DNA of 45,469 nucleotides from Thiotrichaceae bacterium. Its GTDB lineage: Bacteria > Pseudomonadota > Gammaproteobacteria > Thiotrichales > Thiotrichaceae. The notes beneath the pieces were generated by a model. The model was not told where the DNA came from. It did no database searches and saw nothing but the letters and a program-made list of their open reading frames with translations. The first letter of the stretch is position 1. The number at the start of each line of letters is the position of its first letter. The stretch lies in assembly GCA_026989335.1 (NCBI GenBank), contig JALSJN010000076.1:1-45469 (forward strand), written 5' to 3'. Both the position numbers and the translations under genes were made by a program. Shown here one piece after another: positions 1 to 8,800 of this stretch.

Positions 1-63
1 GGAAGGGAGCAACGGTAGCAGTGGGTTCGGGTGCCGAGGTGTAGCTGGTGTGGGTCGCCTCCA
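1..63 (+). ncRNA. ffs: 4.5S / SRP RNA, 3' half (cut by window start)
   Basis: The window opens at the GGAAGGGAGC tetraloop and symmetric-loop region of bacterial SRP RNA. It continues through the conserved GTGCCGAGGTGTAGCTGG segment to a closing strand ending near CCTCCA. This is the Ffh-binding domain and the 3' closing strand; the 5' half lies outside the window. SRP RNA partners Ffh in co-translational targeting of membrane proteins. Its place just upstream of dnaX matches the ffs-dnaX neighbourhood known from other gammaproteobacteria. The 3' end is estimated by analogy to other SRP RNAs. Confidence 0.85.
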
Positions 64-185
64 GATGATTTTTAATTTTAGATGTACTTAGTCATCCATT
101 TTTATTCTGAATTTACGTAAAAGCCTAAAGCAGATGAGACAGTAGGTGACTACCAATTCATTAATAAATATGGTACTATTGTCCT

Positions 186-497
186 ATGAAACAAGTATTT
201 ACCGCAGAAAATAGGCTCAATGTTTACCACATTAAAAATCTATTAGAAACAAAAGGCATCGAGTCGATTGTTAAAAATGATGGCTTAACGTCTGTGATTG
301 GTGATATTCCGCTAGACAACGCTTGGCCAGAAGTTTGGATTACTGATCCTGATATGGAAGCTTACGCTAAAGAAGTTATCGAGCACTCTAAAAATTCTGA
401 AGTCGCGGGTGAAGATTGGGTTTGTGATCATTGTGGTGAAAAACATTCTGCTCAATTTTTAGATTGCTGGAATTGTCAGTCGAGTAAAGCTTTTTAA
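186..497 (+). CDS. DUF2007 domain protein with C-terminal zinc ribbon
   Basis: A 103-residue soluble protein. The N-terminal ~70 residues (KQVFTAENRLNVYHIKNLLETKGIES) look like DUF2007, a small ferredoxin-like fold often called a putative signal-transducing protein. The last ~30 residues hold a CxxC...CxxC pair (WVCDHCGEKH and DCWNCQ), which predicts a zinc ribbon. Molecular function is unknown. The gene lies between SRP RNA and dnaX with about 48 bp to dnaX, so it may be co-transcribed with the replication genes. No good Shine-Dalgarno is visible before the ATG. The family call is from memory of the motif. Confidence 0.75.
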   Translation: MKQVFTAENRLNVYHIKNLLETKGIESIVKNDGLTSVIGDIPLDNAWPEVWITDPDMEAYAKEVIEHSKNSEVAGEDWVCDHCGEKHSAQFLDCWNCQSSKAF

Positions 498-545
498 TTT
501 CTTGATAGTGTTTAGTATCCTGATTAATTCCTATATCATTGCCGC

Positions 546-2495
546 ATGAGTTACCAAGTCCTTGCCAGAAAATGGCGTCCGCAAAATTTTAAAGAAATGG
601 TTGGCCAAGAACATGTCTTGCGCGCATTAATCAATGCGCTGGATAATGATCGCTTGCATCACGCCTATCTTTTTACGGGCACCCGAGGCGTTGGTAAAAC
701 CACCATTGCCCGCATTTTAGCCAAATGCTTAAATTGCGAAACGGGTGTGAGCTCAGAACCTTGTGGAACATGTAATAGCTGCAAAGAAATTGTCGCAGGC
801 AACTTTGTTGATTTAATTGAGGTGGATGCGGCTTCCCGTACCAAAGTTGAAGATACCCGTGAACTTCTTGATAATGTGCAATACGCACCGACACGTGGGC
901 GCTATAAAGTTTATTTGATTGATGAAGTTCACATGCTTACTGGGCATAGTTTTAATGCCTTATTAAAAACCTTGGAAGAACCCCCACCGCATGTAAAGTT
1001 TTTGTTTGCAACTACGGATCCACAAAAACTCCCTGTGACAATCCTTTCTCGTTGTTTACAGTTTAATCTAAAACGAATGCCAATTGATTTGATTGAAGGG
1101 CATTTGGATATGATTCTTAAAGAAGAAGAGTTTCCTTTTGAAGAAAAATCTTTACGCTTAATCTCACGCGCTGCAGATGGCAGTATGCGGGATGCTTTAA
1201 GTCTTTTAGATCAGTCTATTGCGTTTGGTGGTGATGCTTTAAAAGAAGCAGATGTGCGTGACATGCTAGGCAGTATTTCGCACGAGCCGTTACTTGATTT
1301 ACTTTATTCTATCGTACAAGCTGATGGTAAAAAAATTCTCCAGCAAGTTGAAGAGCTATCAGGGGTAACACCAGATTTTGAAGCAGCTACTGATGCTTTG
1401 ATTGCTTTGTTGCACCAAATTGCGGTACAACAAGTTGTGCCAGATGCACAACAAGATGACGATAATGTTACTGCATTTTCAAAACAAATCAGTAAAGAAG
1501 ATGTGCAGTTATTTTATCAAATTGCACTACACGGCCGACGTGACCTACCCTTATCGCCTGATCCGCGTAGTGGGTTTGAAATGCTATTGCTGCGTATGTT
1601 ATCTTTTCAGCCACTTCGTGAAGGAATGCAGCTTGCGCCAGCGGCATTAGAATCATCGCAACAAAAGGCAGAATCAGATGTAGAACATACTGAACCTGCG
1701 AAAAATCACCAAGAGCCGAAAAAAAAAACGCTAAATAATAATTCGCAAGACAGAGATGTGCTAGAAATAAAGCGCCACAGCTTAAAAGACGTAAATCCGC
1801 AGGCCCCGGTAGTAAAAAAAACATCTATAAAGCAAGTTCCAGTGCCAGGTAATGAAATACCCCCTTGGGAAAATTTACCTGAAGAGCTAAGTCCGCCTAA
1901 AGAACAAGAGATTTCTCAAGTTGCTGAGCTAAGTGCAGAACATGAACAGCCAGTATTAGCTGATGATCTTGTGCTTGATGTGTTAAATGAGGGCAGTAAG
2001 GCTAATCTAGCATGGCATGATGTTACTCCAAAATTATCATTGGGTGGGCGTGCAGCAGAGATTGTTAAACATTGTTTGTTAGCTGATAATACGGAGGGTG
2101 TAGATAATAAAACACGGGTAATGTCTTTAAATCTTGATGCTTCAAATGCTACCTTATTGTCAGCATCCGTTGAAGCAGAGATTAGAAACGCGTTAAATGA
2201 TTTCTATAAACAGACAGTTAAACTGGCTTTAACCGTTACTGGTACGGACGGGTCGCCTTCAACTAAGTCCTCATCAACAGGTGAGCAAGAGGAAGTGCCA
2301 ACAGAAACACCAGCACAACGTACTGCTAGAAATATTGCTGAAGTTCAAATTCAAGCAGAAAAAAATATAGCATTGGACCCGTTTGTGATAGAACTACAAA
2401 ACAGGTTTGGCGCACAAATAGTTCCAAATTCTATTAAAGCAATAAAAAATCGAAGTAATTCAAACTCAACCAAAAAAGGAAAAGAAAATGTTTAA
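546..2495 (+). CDS. dnaX: DNA polymerase III subunits tau/gamma
   Basis: 649 residues, the tau-length product, the clamp-loader ATPase that loads the beta clamp and holds the replisome together. Walker A is GTRGVGKT at 45-52. A zinc cluster is formed by C64, C73, C76 and C79. The Walker B/DEVH box is at 126-129, and the SRC sensor motif lies in TILSRC. The middle (about 370-520) is low-complexity and rich in Pro, Lys and Glu. The C-terminal ~120 residues correspond to the tau-specific domain. An A10 tract after codon 391 may yield a short gamma form (separate entry). The stop overlaps the ybaB start by 8 bp, so the genes are translationally coupled. Confidence 0.97.
   Translation: MSYQVLARKWRPQNFKEMVGQEHVLRALINALDNDRLHHAYLFTGTRGVGKTTIARILAKCLNCETGVSSEPCGTCNSCKEIVAGNFVDLIEVDAASRTKVEDTRELLDNVQYAPTRGRYKVYLIDEVHMLTGHSFNALLKTLEEPPPHVKFLFATTDPQKLPVTILSRCLQFNLKRMPIDLIEGHLDMILKEEEFPFEEKSLRLISRAADGSMRDALSLLDQSIAFGGDALKEADVRDMLGSISHEPLLDLLYSIVQADGKKILQQVEELSGVTPDFEAATDALIALLHQIAVQQVVPDAQQDDDNVTAFSKQISKEDVQLFYQIALHGRRDLPLSPDPRSGFEMLLLRMLSFQPLREGMQLAPAALESSQQKAESDVEHTEPAKNHQEPKKKTLNNNSQDRDVLEIKRHSLKDVNPQAPVVKKTSIKQVPVPGNEIPPWENLPEELSPPKEQEISQVAELSAEHEQPVLADDLVLDVLNEGSKANLAWHDVTPKLSLGGRAAEIVKHCLLADNTEGVDNKTRVMSLNLDASNATLLSASVEAEIRNALNDFYKQTVKLALTVTGTDGSPSTKSSSTGEQEEVPTETPAQRTARNIAEVQIQAEKNIALDPFVIELQNRFGAQIVPNSIKAIKNRSNSNSTKKGKENV
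1719..1728 (+). other. A10 slippery tract in dnaX (candidate gamma-form signal)
   Basis: Ten consecutive A, read AAA AAA AAA A in the dnaX frame (Lys-Lys-Lys-Thr). A -1 shift reads Asn-Ala-Lys then TAA at 1736-1738. A +1 shift reads Arg then TAA at 1732-1734. Slippage in either direction therefore stops at once and gives a product of about 395-397 residues, close in size to the gamma form of E. coli DnaX. Programmed ribosomal frameshifting (E. coli) and transcriptional slippage on an A-run (Thermus) are both known for dnaX. I see no convincing downstream stem-loop, which leans towards transcriptional slippage. Confidence 0.6.
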
Positions 2496-2820
2496 AGGTG
2501 GTGGCTTAGGCAACATGATGAAGCAAGCGCAAAAAATGCAAGAAGACATGCAAAAAGCGCAAGCAGAAATCGCATCAATGGAATCAAGTGGTGAAGCAGG
2601 TGGCGGTTTGGTCTCTGTTACTATAAACGGCGCACATGAATGTAAACGCGTTAAAATAGATGCTAGTTTATTGGAAGATGATGACAAAGAAATGTTAGAG
2701 GATTTGGTAGCAGCGGCATTTAATGATGCTGCTCATAAAATGGCAGAGACCAGTAAAGAGCGCATGTCGGGCGTAACAGAAGGCATGAGTTTACCACCCG
2801 GAATGAAACTGCCCTTTTAG
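2488..2820 (+). CDS. ybaB: YbaB/EbfC family nucleoid-associated protein
   Basis: 110 residues. [28 protein letters not shown] is the typical family start, followed by the conserved core ([23 protein letters not shown]). EbfC/YbaB proteins form dimers that bind DNA without strong sequence specificity. The dnaX-ybaB-recR order is conserved across many bacteria. The start overlaps the end of dnaX by 8 bp and sits behind an A/G-rich AAAAAAGGAAAAG ribosome-binding site inside dnaX. Confidence 0.95.
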   Translation: MFKGGGLGNMMKQAQKMQEDMQKAQAEIASMESSGEAGGGLVSVTINGAHECKRVKIDASLLEDDDKEMLEDLVAAAFNDAAHKMAETSKERMSGVTEGMSLPPGMKLPF

Positions 2821-3020
2821 CGCGCGTCCCATTGATGTTTTACAAATGCTGAACTAGATTATGTCGGTGTCTTTTTGCCGATGTGTCGGCTACTAAATTT
2901 ACTCCGCATGAAGTGCTTGAGAAATTCCTTTTTTCTCTATTCGTACGTGTAATATCTCATTTTGAAACATAATTCATCGGACTAACCAGAAGTCCCTTGA
3001 GAACGCAGACCATTTTTCCT

Positions 3021-3617
3021 ATGCCAGAATCCTCACTCTTAAATGAACTCGTTAGCTCGCTAAAATGCCTGCCAAGTGTCGGTGCGCGTACGGCGCAGCG
3101 GATGGCGTTTCATTTATTAGAGCATGATCGAGAGAAAGGCTTAAAGTTGGCAGAGGCAATGCGTGCTGCGCTGGAAAATATTGGACAGTGCCAGCAATGC
3201 CGGACGTTGACAGAACACGATATTTGCCGTATTTGTGCGGATAAAAGTCGTAACCCTGATACCTTATGCGTAGTTGAAAGTCCTACGGATGTGATGGCAG
3301 TAGAGCAATCAACGGCTTATCGTGGTTATTACTTTGTGCTGATGGGGAAACTCTCACCGCTTGATGGCATTGGCCCTGAAGAACTGGGTCTAGACCTATT
3401 AGAAATTCAACTAGAAAATGAAAGCTTAAAAGAACTGATTTTAGCCACAAACCCCACCGTTGAGGGAGAAGTAACGGCTCACTATATTAGCGAATTAGCC
3501 AAAAAGTACAATGTACAAACGACTCGAATTGCGCATGGGGTACCTGTGGGTGGTGAGCTGGACTATGTTGATAGCAGTACACTGTCGCATGCCTTTGATG
3601 GGCGTAGGAATTATTAG
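3021..3617 (+). CDS. recR: Recombination mediator RecR
   Basis: 198 residues from the ATG at 3021, close to the 201 of E. coli RecR. RecR works with RecO/RecF to load RecA on gapped DNA. Visible in order: an N-terminal helix-hairpin-helix ([20 protein letters not shown]), a C4 zinc motif (C57, C60, C69, C72), a Toprim domain ([14 protein letters not shown]...[15 protein letters not shown]) and the C-terminal [13 protein letters not shown] segment. An in-frame TTG at 2997 would add 8 residues but has no family support. The roughly 200 bp between ybaB and this start holds no gene. Neither start has a clear Shine-Dalgarno. Confidence 0.95.
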   Translation: MPESSLLNELVSSLKCLPSVGARTAQRMAFHLLEHDREKGLKLAEAMRAALENIGQCQQCRTLTEHDICRICADKSRNPDTLCVVESPTDVMAVEQSTAYRGYYFVLMGKLSPLDGIGPEELGLDLLEIQLENESLKELILATNPTVEGEVTAHYISELAKKYNVQTTRIAHGVPVGGELDYVDSSTLSHAFDGRRNY

Positions 3618-3693
3618 TAAATTTGGTCTTTCATTTATAGACACTGCTATCAAATAATATTAGTGGTAAAGTAGATTGATTTCAAAAAACTCA

Positions 3694-6621
3694 TTAAAAG
3701 CTAGTATTAAAGTTTAAATAGGGCGTTACTTTTCCAAGCTTTTTATCAAGCCCTTTAGCAACACCAAAATTAACAGGGATCGTGAATCGATAACCAAGTT
3801 TGAGTTCACCTCTAAGTTCTGCACCGAGTGCATGCATATAGTCTTGACTTTTGTTGTTCCATACTTTTCCTGTTTCTGCAAACAAGTTAATGCCAAATCT
3901 ACCCAAACCAACCGGAGGGGTAGAAGCTGTTTTATTAATAGCGCCTAGTGGAATTTGCCACGTAAGGGTTGCAGTATGTAGTTTGGTTCCAGTAAAAGCA
4001 TTGTTAGCATAACCGCGTAATTGAAAGCTTCTACGGTTTAAGGCAATGTGTTGAGTGCTGGGATTTGCAATACCTGTAGCGCTTCCCCCTAAGGTTAATA
4101 TGGCAGGATTCTCTCCGCCTTTGCTGATGGCTAGGGTGTTTTTTAGTGCCAGCGTGGTTTTTCCTATTGCGATATATTCCCCCCATTGGAACTGCCCTAC
4201 GAGACCTGTGATGTCTTTATTTTTTCTAAAGGCATCATAAGTTTCCAGCGAAAAACTTAAGGTGCGACCATCATTTAAGCCGAGTTTTTCTGTGAATAAG
4301 GCAGCAGAGCTATAACGAAAATTTAAACCAATTAGACTGTGTCGCGTATTTTTTAGCACCTTATCGTCAGAGTCTTTAAGTTTGCTGAGGCGTTGTTTGT
4401 GAATATCAGCCAGCCCCAGCCCGACGCTAAAACCTGCGCCAATAAGGTCGATGTTGTGCTGTGCTTCAAGGGTGTTTATAGTGCTTAGGCTATATTCTTT
4501 GAGTTGAGTGTGATCTTTATCATGATAGTTATGTTCTTCAATAGCGCGGCTACTACTAAAAGCAATTTTATTATCATAAATATAGCGGAAGGCATGGGTG
4601 GTTGTTTTTAAATCTGGTGCATACGCAAGGCCTGCATTCCACGCATGCTTGTATAAAATATCTTGGCCGCTTAGACCTAAACCTATTTCTTTGTGGGCGC
4701 CAGTGTTCAAGTAAATAGGAAATCTGCCTGTTGGCACTAATGTTGATTTAAGTGCGGAGTAAGGCTTTAGCCTTGCCGATACTTTTTTAGGAAGGGAAAA
4801 GGCCAGTTGCTTGGGTTTAGTGATGGGCTTTAGCGATACCTTAGCCTTTTTACGGATATTAATTTTTTGTTGTTGCGCCGTGATCTTAAACAACGATGGG
4901 CCGCTTGGCGTTGTACCAATAAAGTAGAGTATCTGGTTGCTTGAATCCAAAACTGGGCTTTCAACTAAGCCTTGGAAGTGTGATAACTGCTGGTGCATTT
5001 TTGTTGATTTGTTGAGTTTATAAACTTCAGTCGCGCTACTGTTAGTCGCTTGAGCGGTATAAATAATACTTCGGTCGTTATCGGTATAACGGGCTGAAGA
5101 TTTGACGGTCGTATCATTAGCGATCGTTTTCCACGATTGATCGTCTAGATTAAACTCTTGGATGGCAAAGCTATTATTGTTGCCTATTTTTCGTGTAATG
5201 AGAACATGTGTGTTATCTTTTGACCCGTCTACAGAGATCCAGCTGAGTTTGTCGCCAGAAAACCCTTTATATAACGTGCGTAGGTGCTTACCGTTTTTGT
5301 TAAGTAATTCGAGAGATGAAAAAGAGCCATGCTTTTTAACAGCGACTATGCGCTCACCACCCGCCATCCATGTGGCATTGTAGTAACGCGCACAATGTGT
5401 AATACGTTTGAGTTGTTTGTTTTTAGGTTTTAAAACATACAAGTCAGAAAATATTTTTGAGGGCGAGCAGGCACTTGTTTGCCTAACTAAAATGCCTGAT
5501 GTGGCATGGCTATCTAGAAGTGATCCACCTTGTATCTTCCCTAAGTCTCTTTTAAAACCGTTTGTGTTTTGCTCGATGATTCTGGGGTGTTTAACACGGT
5601 CATTTTGGATGTAATAAAGTTTGCCATTGAGGCTTAGTGGGCTACTGATAAAAGCACTATGAGTGAGTATTTTTTGCTGAGGTTTACTGGTGTTGTTATT
5701 AACACTTTTCAGTTTGTTTTGATTAAGCTTGGCAGGTGCAAGACGTTGCTTTAACCACTGGATATATTCACGCCAAAGTACGGTAAGTGGTTTGCTTGTC
5801 GCTGGAACGGTATTACTCACAATCCTGAAAGGAATATTATTGTCACTATAGCTGTCTACCATCGCTTTAATGCTGTCACGTCCGTAGTTTTCCTCTAAAA
5901 ACAAAAAGAAGTAACTGCCGTATAAATAATCACTGCCATAGGGCCAGTGCGTAGCCCCTGCGTTAATACTGGCGAATGAACGTACTCCTTTTCGTACTTC
6001 ATTTGCCATTAAGTTCTCATAGTTTGGCGAAGCGGTGCGGGTATTTTTAATATAGGTGGTTTCAAGATAGGTGGCTAGTCCTTCAATAATCCAACTGGGC
6101 TGAAAACTGTGTGGAGAAAATAGATTACTTTTACCAAATACACGGCTCAGTGTTTTCTGTATTCCTTTTACCTGATTTAAGTGGAAAATATGTACTAACT
6201 CATGAAGAATCACATTCTCATACCAATCGGTGGATGAGAGTAAAGTGCCAGAACTTGGGGGCATGGTATTAATTAATGTGGCATCACGCGGTGCAATCAG
6301 GGCAAAGCCATTGCTGTAGTCAAAGGTATTGGCTAAACCGATATAAATTTTACCTTCTGGCGCTGTTTTAAAGAACTGACTCAACACGGTATAACTTGCT
6401 TCTGCAATTTTAAGGCTATGCTGAGCAATGGCTAAGTCGTCCTTATCGTGAAGGATGTGGAAGTGTTTGGACTCTAAGTCATACCAATTCGAATGAGGTG
6501 CCGTATAGGTAGGAGTGATTTCAGCATGCGCACCTTGAAAAGATGTTAAGCCAGAAAAGGCAAACAGAAACAGAAATATAAATAATGAGTGGTTGATCGA
6601 ATATTTAGAAGGTGATTTCAC
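3694..6621 (-). CDS. Exported gluzincin-like metallopeptidase with beta-propeller and outer-membrane barrel
   Basis: 975 residues. A signal peptide (hydrophobic 11-30, cleavage near AHA-E at 33) precedes a peptidase-like domain with HELVH at 140-144 and a downstream WIIEGLATYLE (E180/E187) supplying a likely third zinc ligand, the gluzincin pattern. Residues ~310-600 show repeated beta-strand motifs like a TolB/WD40-type propeller. Residues ~660-975 alternate polar and hydrophobic residues and end in Phe, typical of an outer-membrane barrel related to surface-antigen/BamA-like domains. A surface or periplasmic outer-membrane protease is inferred; the substrate is unknown. The gene is monocistronic, convergent to recR and divergent from the HIT gene. 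Confidence 0.75.
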   Translation of the reverse strand: MKSPSKYSINHSLFIFLFLFAFSGLTSFQGAHAEITPTYTAPHSNWYDLESKHFHILHDKDDLAIAQHSLKIAEASYTVLSQFFKTAPEGKIYIGLANTFDYSNGFALIAPRDATLINTMPPSSGTLLSSTDWYENVILHELVHIFHLNQVKGIQKTLSRVFGKSNLFSPHSFQPSWIIEGLATYLETTYIKNTRTASPNYENLMANEVRKGVRSFASINAGATHWPYGSDYLYGSYFFLFLEENYGRDSIKAMVDSYSDNNIPFRIVSNTVPATSKPLTVLWREYIQWLKQRLAPAKLNQNKLKSVNNNTSKPQQKILTHSAFISSPLSLNGKLYYIQNDRVKHPRIIEQNTNGFKRDLGKIQGGSLLDSHATSGILVRQTSACSPSKIFSDLYVLKPKNKQLKRITHCARYYNATWMAGGERIVAVKKHGSFSSLELLNKNGKHLRTLYKGFSGDKLSWISVDGSKDNTHVLITRKIGNNNSFAIQEFNLDDQSWKTIANDTTVKSSARYTDNDRSIIYTAQATNSSATEVYKLNKSTKMHQQLSHFQGLVESPVLDSSNQILYFIGTTPSGPSLFKITAQQQKINIRKKAKVSLKPITKPKQLAFSLPKKVSARLKPYSALKSTLVPTGRFPIYLNTGAHKEIGLGLSGQDILYKHAWNAGLAYAPDLKTTTHAFRYIYDNKIAFSSSRAIEEHNYHDKDHTQLKEYSLSTINTLEAQHNIDLIGAGFSVGLGLADIHKQRLSKLKDSDDKVLKNTRHSLIGLNFRYSSAALFTEKLGLNDGRTLSFSLETYDAFRKNKDITGLVGQFQWGEYIAIGKTTLALKNTLAISKGGENPAILTLGGSATGIANPSTQHIALNRRSFQLRGYANNAFTGTKLHTATLTWQIPLGAINKTASTPPVGLGRFGINLFAETGKVWNNKSQDYMHALGAELRGELKLGYRFTIPVNFGVAKGLDKKLGKVTPYLNFNTSF

Positions 6622-6741
6622 AGTTATCCGTTAGGTAATCAAGAGGATTTAATTTTAGGAGAGTTTCATTCAAGAGTATAGTGAAAGAATAAATTAGGTT
6701 AAAATCAAAGACTTTCTTGTTAACTGTATCGAGTTGTTAAA

Positions 6742-7086
6742 ATGACTGACTGCTTATTTTGTAAAATTATAAAAGGTGATATTCCTTCTGAAAATATTTA
6801 TGAGAATGGTTCTGTCTATGCGTTTAAAGACATTAATGCCGCCGCACCTCATCATTATTTGATTATTCCTAAGCAGCATATTGCAATGATTAATGATCTA
6901 CAAACATCTGATGCAAGTGTCATGGGGGAGCTTTTTCTTGCCGCAAAAAATATTGCAACGCAGCAAGGTTTTGCTGAAGAAGGCTATCGTACCGTTATGA
7001 ATTGTGGTGAGGCGGCAGGGCAAACGGTGTTTCATCTACATCTGCATCTATTAGCTGGGCGTGACTTAAGTTGGCCTCCTGGTTAG
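6742..7086 (+). CDS. hinT: HIT family (HinT-like) purine nucleoside phosphoramidase
   Basis: 114 residues. It starts with the family-typical DCLFCKIIKGDIPSENIYE and ends with the histidine triad FHLHLHLLAGRDLSWPPG (HxHxHxx), the catalytic and nucleotide-binding motif. HinT enzymes hydrolyse AMP-lysine and other adenosine phosphoramidates in the cytoplasm. Length equals that of other bacterial HinT proteins. It is divergent from the large exported peptidase, with about 120 bp of AT-rich DNA between them for both promoters. Confidence 0.93.
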   Translation: MTDCLFCKIIKGDIPSENIYENGSVYAFKDINAAAPHHYLIIPKQHIAMINDLQTSDASVMGELFLAAKNIATQQGFAEEGYRTVMNCGEAAGQTVFHLHLHLLAGRDLSWPPG

Positions 7087-7162
7087 GCAAGATATGAATC
7101 AAAGTGCATTCACCTGAAATTTGATTTAAACTGCATTTAATAATACAAGGGGAGATAATAAA

Positions 7163-7609
7163 ATGCGTAAAATTTTCATCATGTTAGCTATAATCGTTTC
7201 ATTCTTAAGTGCTTGTTCATCAGCTGGTATCAAGGGTTTGGTAGAACCGCCTAAAGTACAGGTGCATAAGCTTGAGATGGGTAGTTTAAATTTAAGCGGT
7301 GGCTCAGCAACCATTATTTTAAATATCCAAAACCCGAATAAGTTTCCTATCCCACTGGCTGGTTTTGACTATGGTTTGAGCCTTAACGGTGTGCAAGTTG
7401 CAAAAGGCGATAAGGAGCATAAAGTCACGATTAAATCGGGTGAGACTCAAAAAGTATCTGTTCCTATTAAATTAAGCTTTAGCAATATGTTAAATATGAT
7501 TCCTGGCTTATTGCGTAGCCGTGAGTTGGATTATTCTTTAGATGGTTCTGTGCATTTACCGTGGTTTAATATTCCATTCCAACGTGCCGGAAAAACAGCA
7601 CTTCGTTAA
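7163..7609 (+). CDS. LEA14/WHy-domain lipoprotein
   Basis: 148 residues. The signal peptide ends in a lipobox (FLSAC), so this is a predicted lipoprotein with mature N-terminal Cys18. The rest (NLSGGSATIILNIQNPNKFPIPLAGFDYGLSLNGVQVAKG) matches the LEA type 2 / WHy domain, a small beta-sandwich found in desiccation- and stress-related proteins. In bacteria the role is poorly defined. A clear AAGGGGAG ribosome-binding site precedes the ATG. It is followed after 18 bp by dcd. Confidence 0.85.
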   Translation: MRKIFIMLAIIVSFLSACSSAGIKGLVEPPKVQVHKLEMGSLNLSGGSATIILNIQNPNKFPIPLAGFDYGLSLNGVQVAKGDKEHKVTIKSGETQKVSVPIKLSFSNMLNMIPGLLRSRELDYSLDGSVHLPWFNIPFQRAGKTALR

Positions 7610-7627
7610 TATGAGTACCCTATATTT

Positions 7628-8194
7628 ATGAGTATCAAGTCAGATAAATGGATACGCCGCATGGCGCAAGAGCAGGGCATGATCGAGCCGTTTGAGGCAG
7701 GTCAAGTACGCGAGGAAGACGGAAATCGTATCGTCTCATACGGCACATCTAGCTATGGTTATGACGTGCGCTGTGCGGATGAGTTTAAAATTTTTACTAA
7801 TATCAACTCTGCCATTGTTGACCCCAAGTCTTTTGATGAAGATAGCTTTGTCGATATTCAGTCAGATGTTTGTATTATCCCGCCCAATTCGTTTGCTTTA
7901 GCACGCACGGTAGAATACTTTCGTATTCCTCGCAGTGTATTGACGATTTGTTTGGGTAAATCAACTTATGCGCGCTGTGGTATTATTGTTAACGTTACGC
8001 CACTAGAGCCTGAGTGGGAAGGGCATGTGACCTTAGAATTTTCAAACACAACCCCATTACCTGCAAAAATTTACGCCAACGAAGGTATTGCACAGATGTT
8101 ATTTTTTGAGTCGGATGAAGTTTGCGAAACCTCATATAAAGATCGTGGCGGAAAGTATCAAGGTCAGCGTGGTGTAACCTTGCCGTCTACATAA
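7628..8194 (+). CDS. dcd: dCTP deaminase
   Basis: 188 residues, near the 193 of E. coli Dcd. The enzyme deaminates dCTP to dUTP, feeding dTMP synthesis. Recognisable stretches are [22 protein letters not shown] at the start, [45 protein letters not shown] (substrate-binding region with the catalytic Glu of LEFSNT), and the C-terminal [11 protein letters not shown] that closes over the active site. Eighteen bp separate it from the lipoprotein gene, so co-transcription is likely. Confidence 0.96.
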   Translation: MSIKSDKWIRRMAQEQGMIEPFEAGQVREEDGNRIVSYGTSSYGYDVRCADEFKIFTNINSAIVDPKSFDEDSFVDIQSDVCIIPPNSFALARTVEYFRIPRSVLTICLGKSTYARCGIIVNVTPLEPEWEGHVTLEFSNTTPLPAKIYANEGIAQMLFFESDEVCETSYKDRGGKYQGQRGVTLPST

Positions 8195-8258
8195 GGAGAA
8201 ACTGATAGGTCCAATTATTTTAAGCTTGCTAAAGCTGCAGATGTTTTCCACGAAAATC

Positions 8259-8283
8259 GACGTAATAGAATAATTATTACGTC
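8259..8283. promoter_or_regulatory. 9-bp inverted repeat upstream of the membrane protein gene
   Basis: GACGTAATA (8259-8267) and TATTACGTC (8275-8283) form a perfect inverted repeat with a 7-nt spacer, in the 183-bp gap between dcd and the small membrane protein gene. No T-run follows, so it is not a standard terminator. It could be an operator or an RNA hairpin. No known binding-site family is recognised. Confidence 0.4.
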
Positions 8284-8377
8284 TCACTTAGTGAAATAGC
8301 GACAGTTTTCTCTATGCTTGATTTTAATCGACTTAATCAGACTCTCCTTAACTTAACTTATTTACAACGGACTCACA

Positions 8378-8761
8378 ATGAATTCAGAAAAAGTAATATT
8401 TGCCTTTTTTATCGTACTTGCCTTAACCTTAAATTTTGGTTTTTTTATCGGTGGCATGGATGATATTAATCATCACAATATCTATGAACTGTATGCGGCG
8501 ATTGTGGTGAGTTTGATCTCCACCGTTTTAAAAGTAGGGGATAGAACACATCTAGGTGCGGTTTTTTTGGCGACTAGTTTGGTGGCTGATTTACAACTTA
8601 TCGCGGCTGCGGTTGTATGGGGTATGACAGAGCATATTGCTGGTGAAGCATTAAGTGGGAATTCGTTGGCTACGGTTGTTTCTTTATCGGGCGGTGCTTT
8701 ATTGGCTAATATCATCTCAGTTGTTTTATTGGTCTCTGAAACCATTTCGGTACGACGATAA
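8378..8761 (+). CDS. Small integral membrane protein (DUF6394-like)
   Basis: 127 residues with three to four hydrophobic helices (about 5-25, 38-50, 62-85, 100-122). The N-terminus (MNSEKVIFAFFIVLALTLNFGFFIGG) and SLVADLQLIAAAVVWG match my memory of a conserved gammaproteobacterial family of unknown function (DUF6394). It lies 39 bp upstream of the K+ channel gene on the same strand. A role with that channel, such as an accessory subunit, is only inferred. No catalytic motif is visible. Confidence 0.7.
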   Translation: MNSEKVIFAFFIVLALTLNFGFFIGGMDDINHHNIYELYAAIVVSLISTVLKVGDRTHLGAVFLATSLVADLQLIAAAVVWGMTEHIAGEALSGNSLATVVSLSGGALLANIISVVLLVSETISVRR

Positions 8762-8800
8762 TCTGCTGATAGTTTTTACTGGCTAAGCGCATACACAACG

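Noticed and set aside
2997..3020. TTG start extending RecR by 8 residues
   Set aside because: No ribosome-binding site, and RecR homologues begin near the ATG at 3021.
2821..3020. Possible small gene or RNA between ybaB and recR
   Set aside because: No frame with a binding site and no convincing RNA fold is visible.
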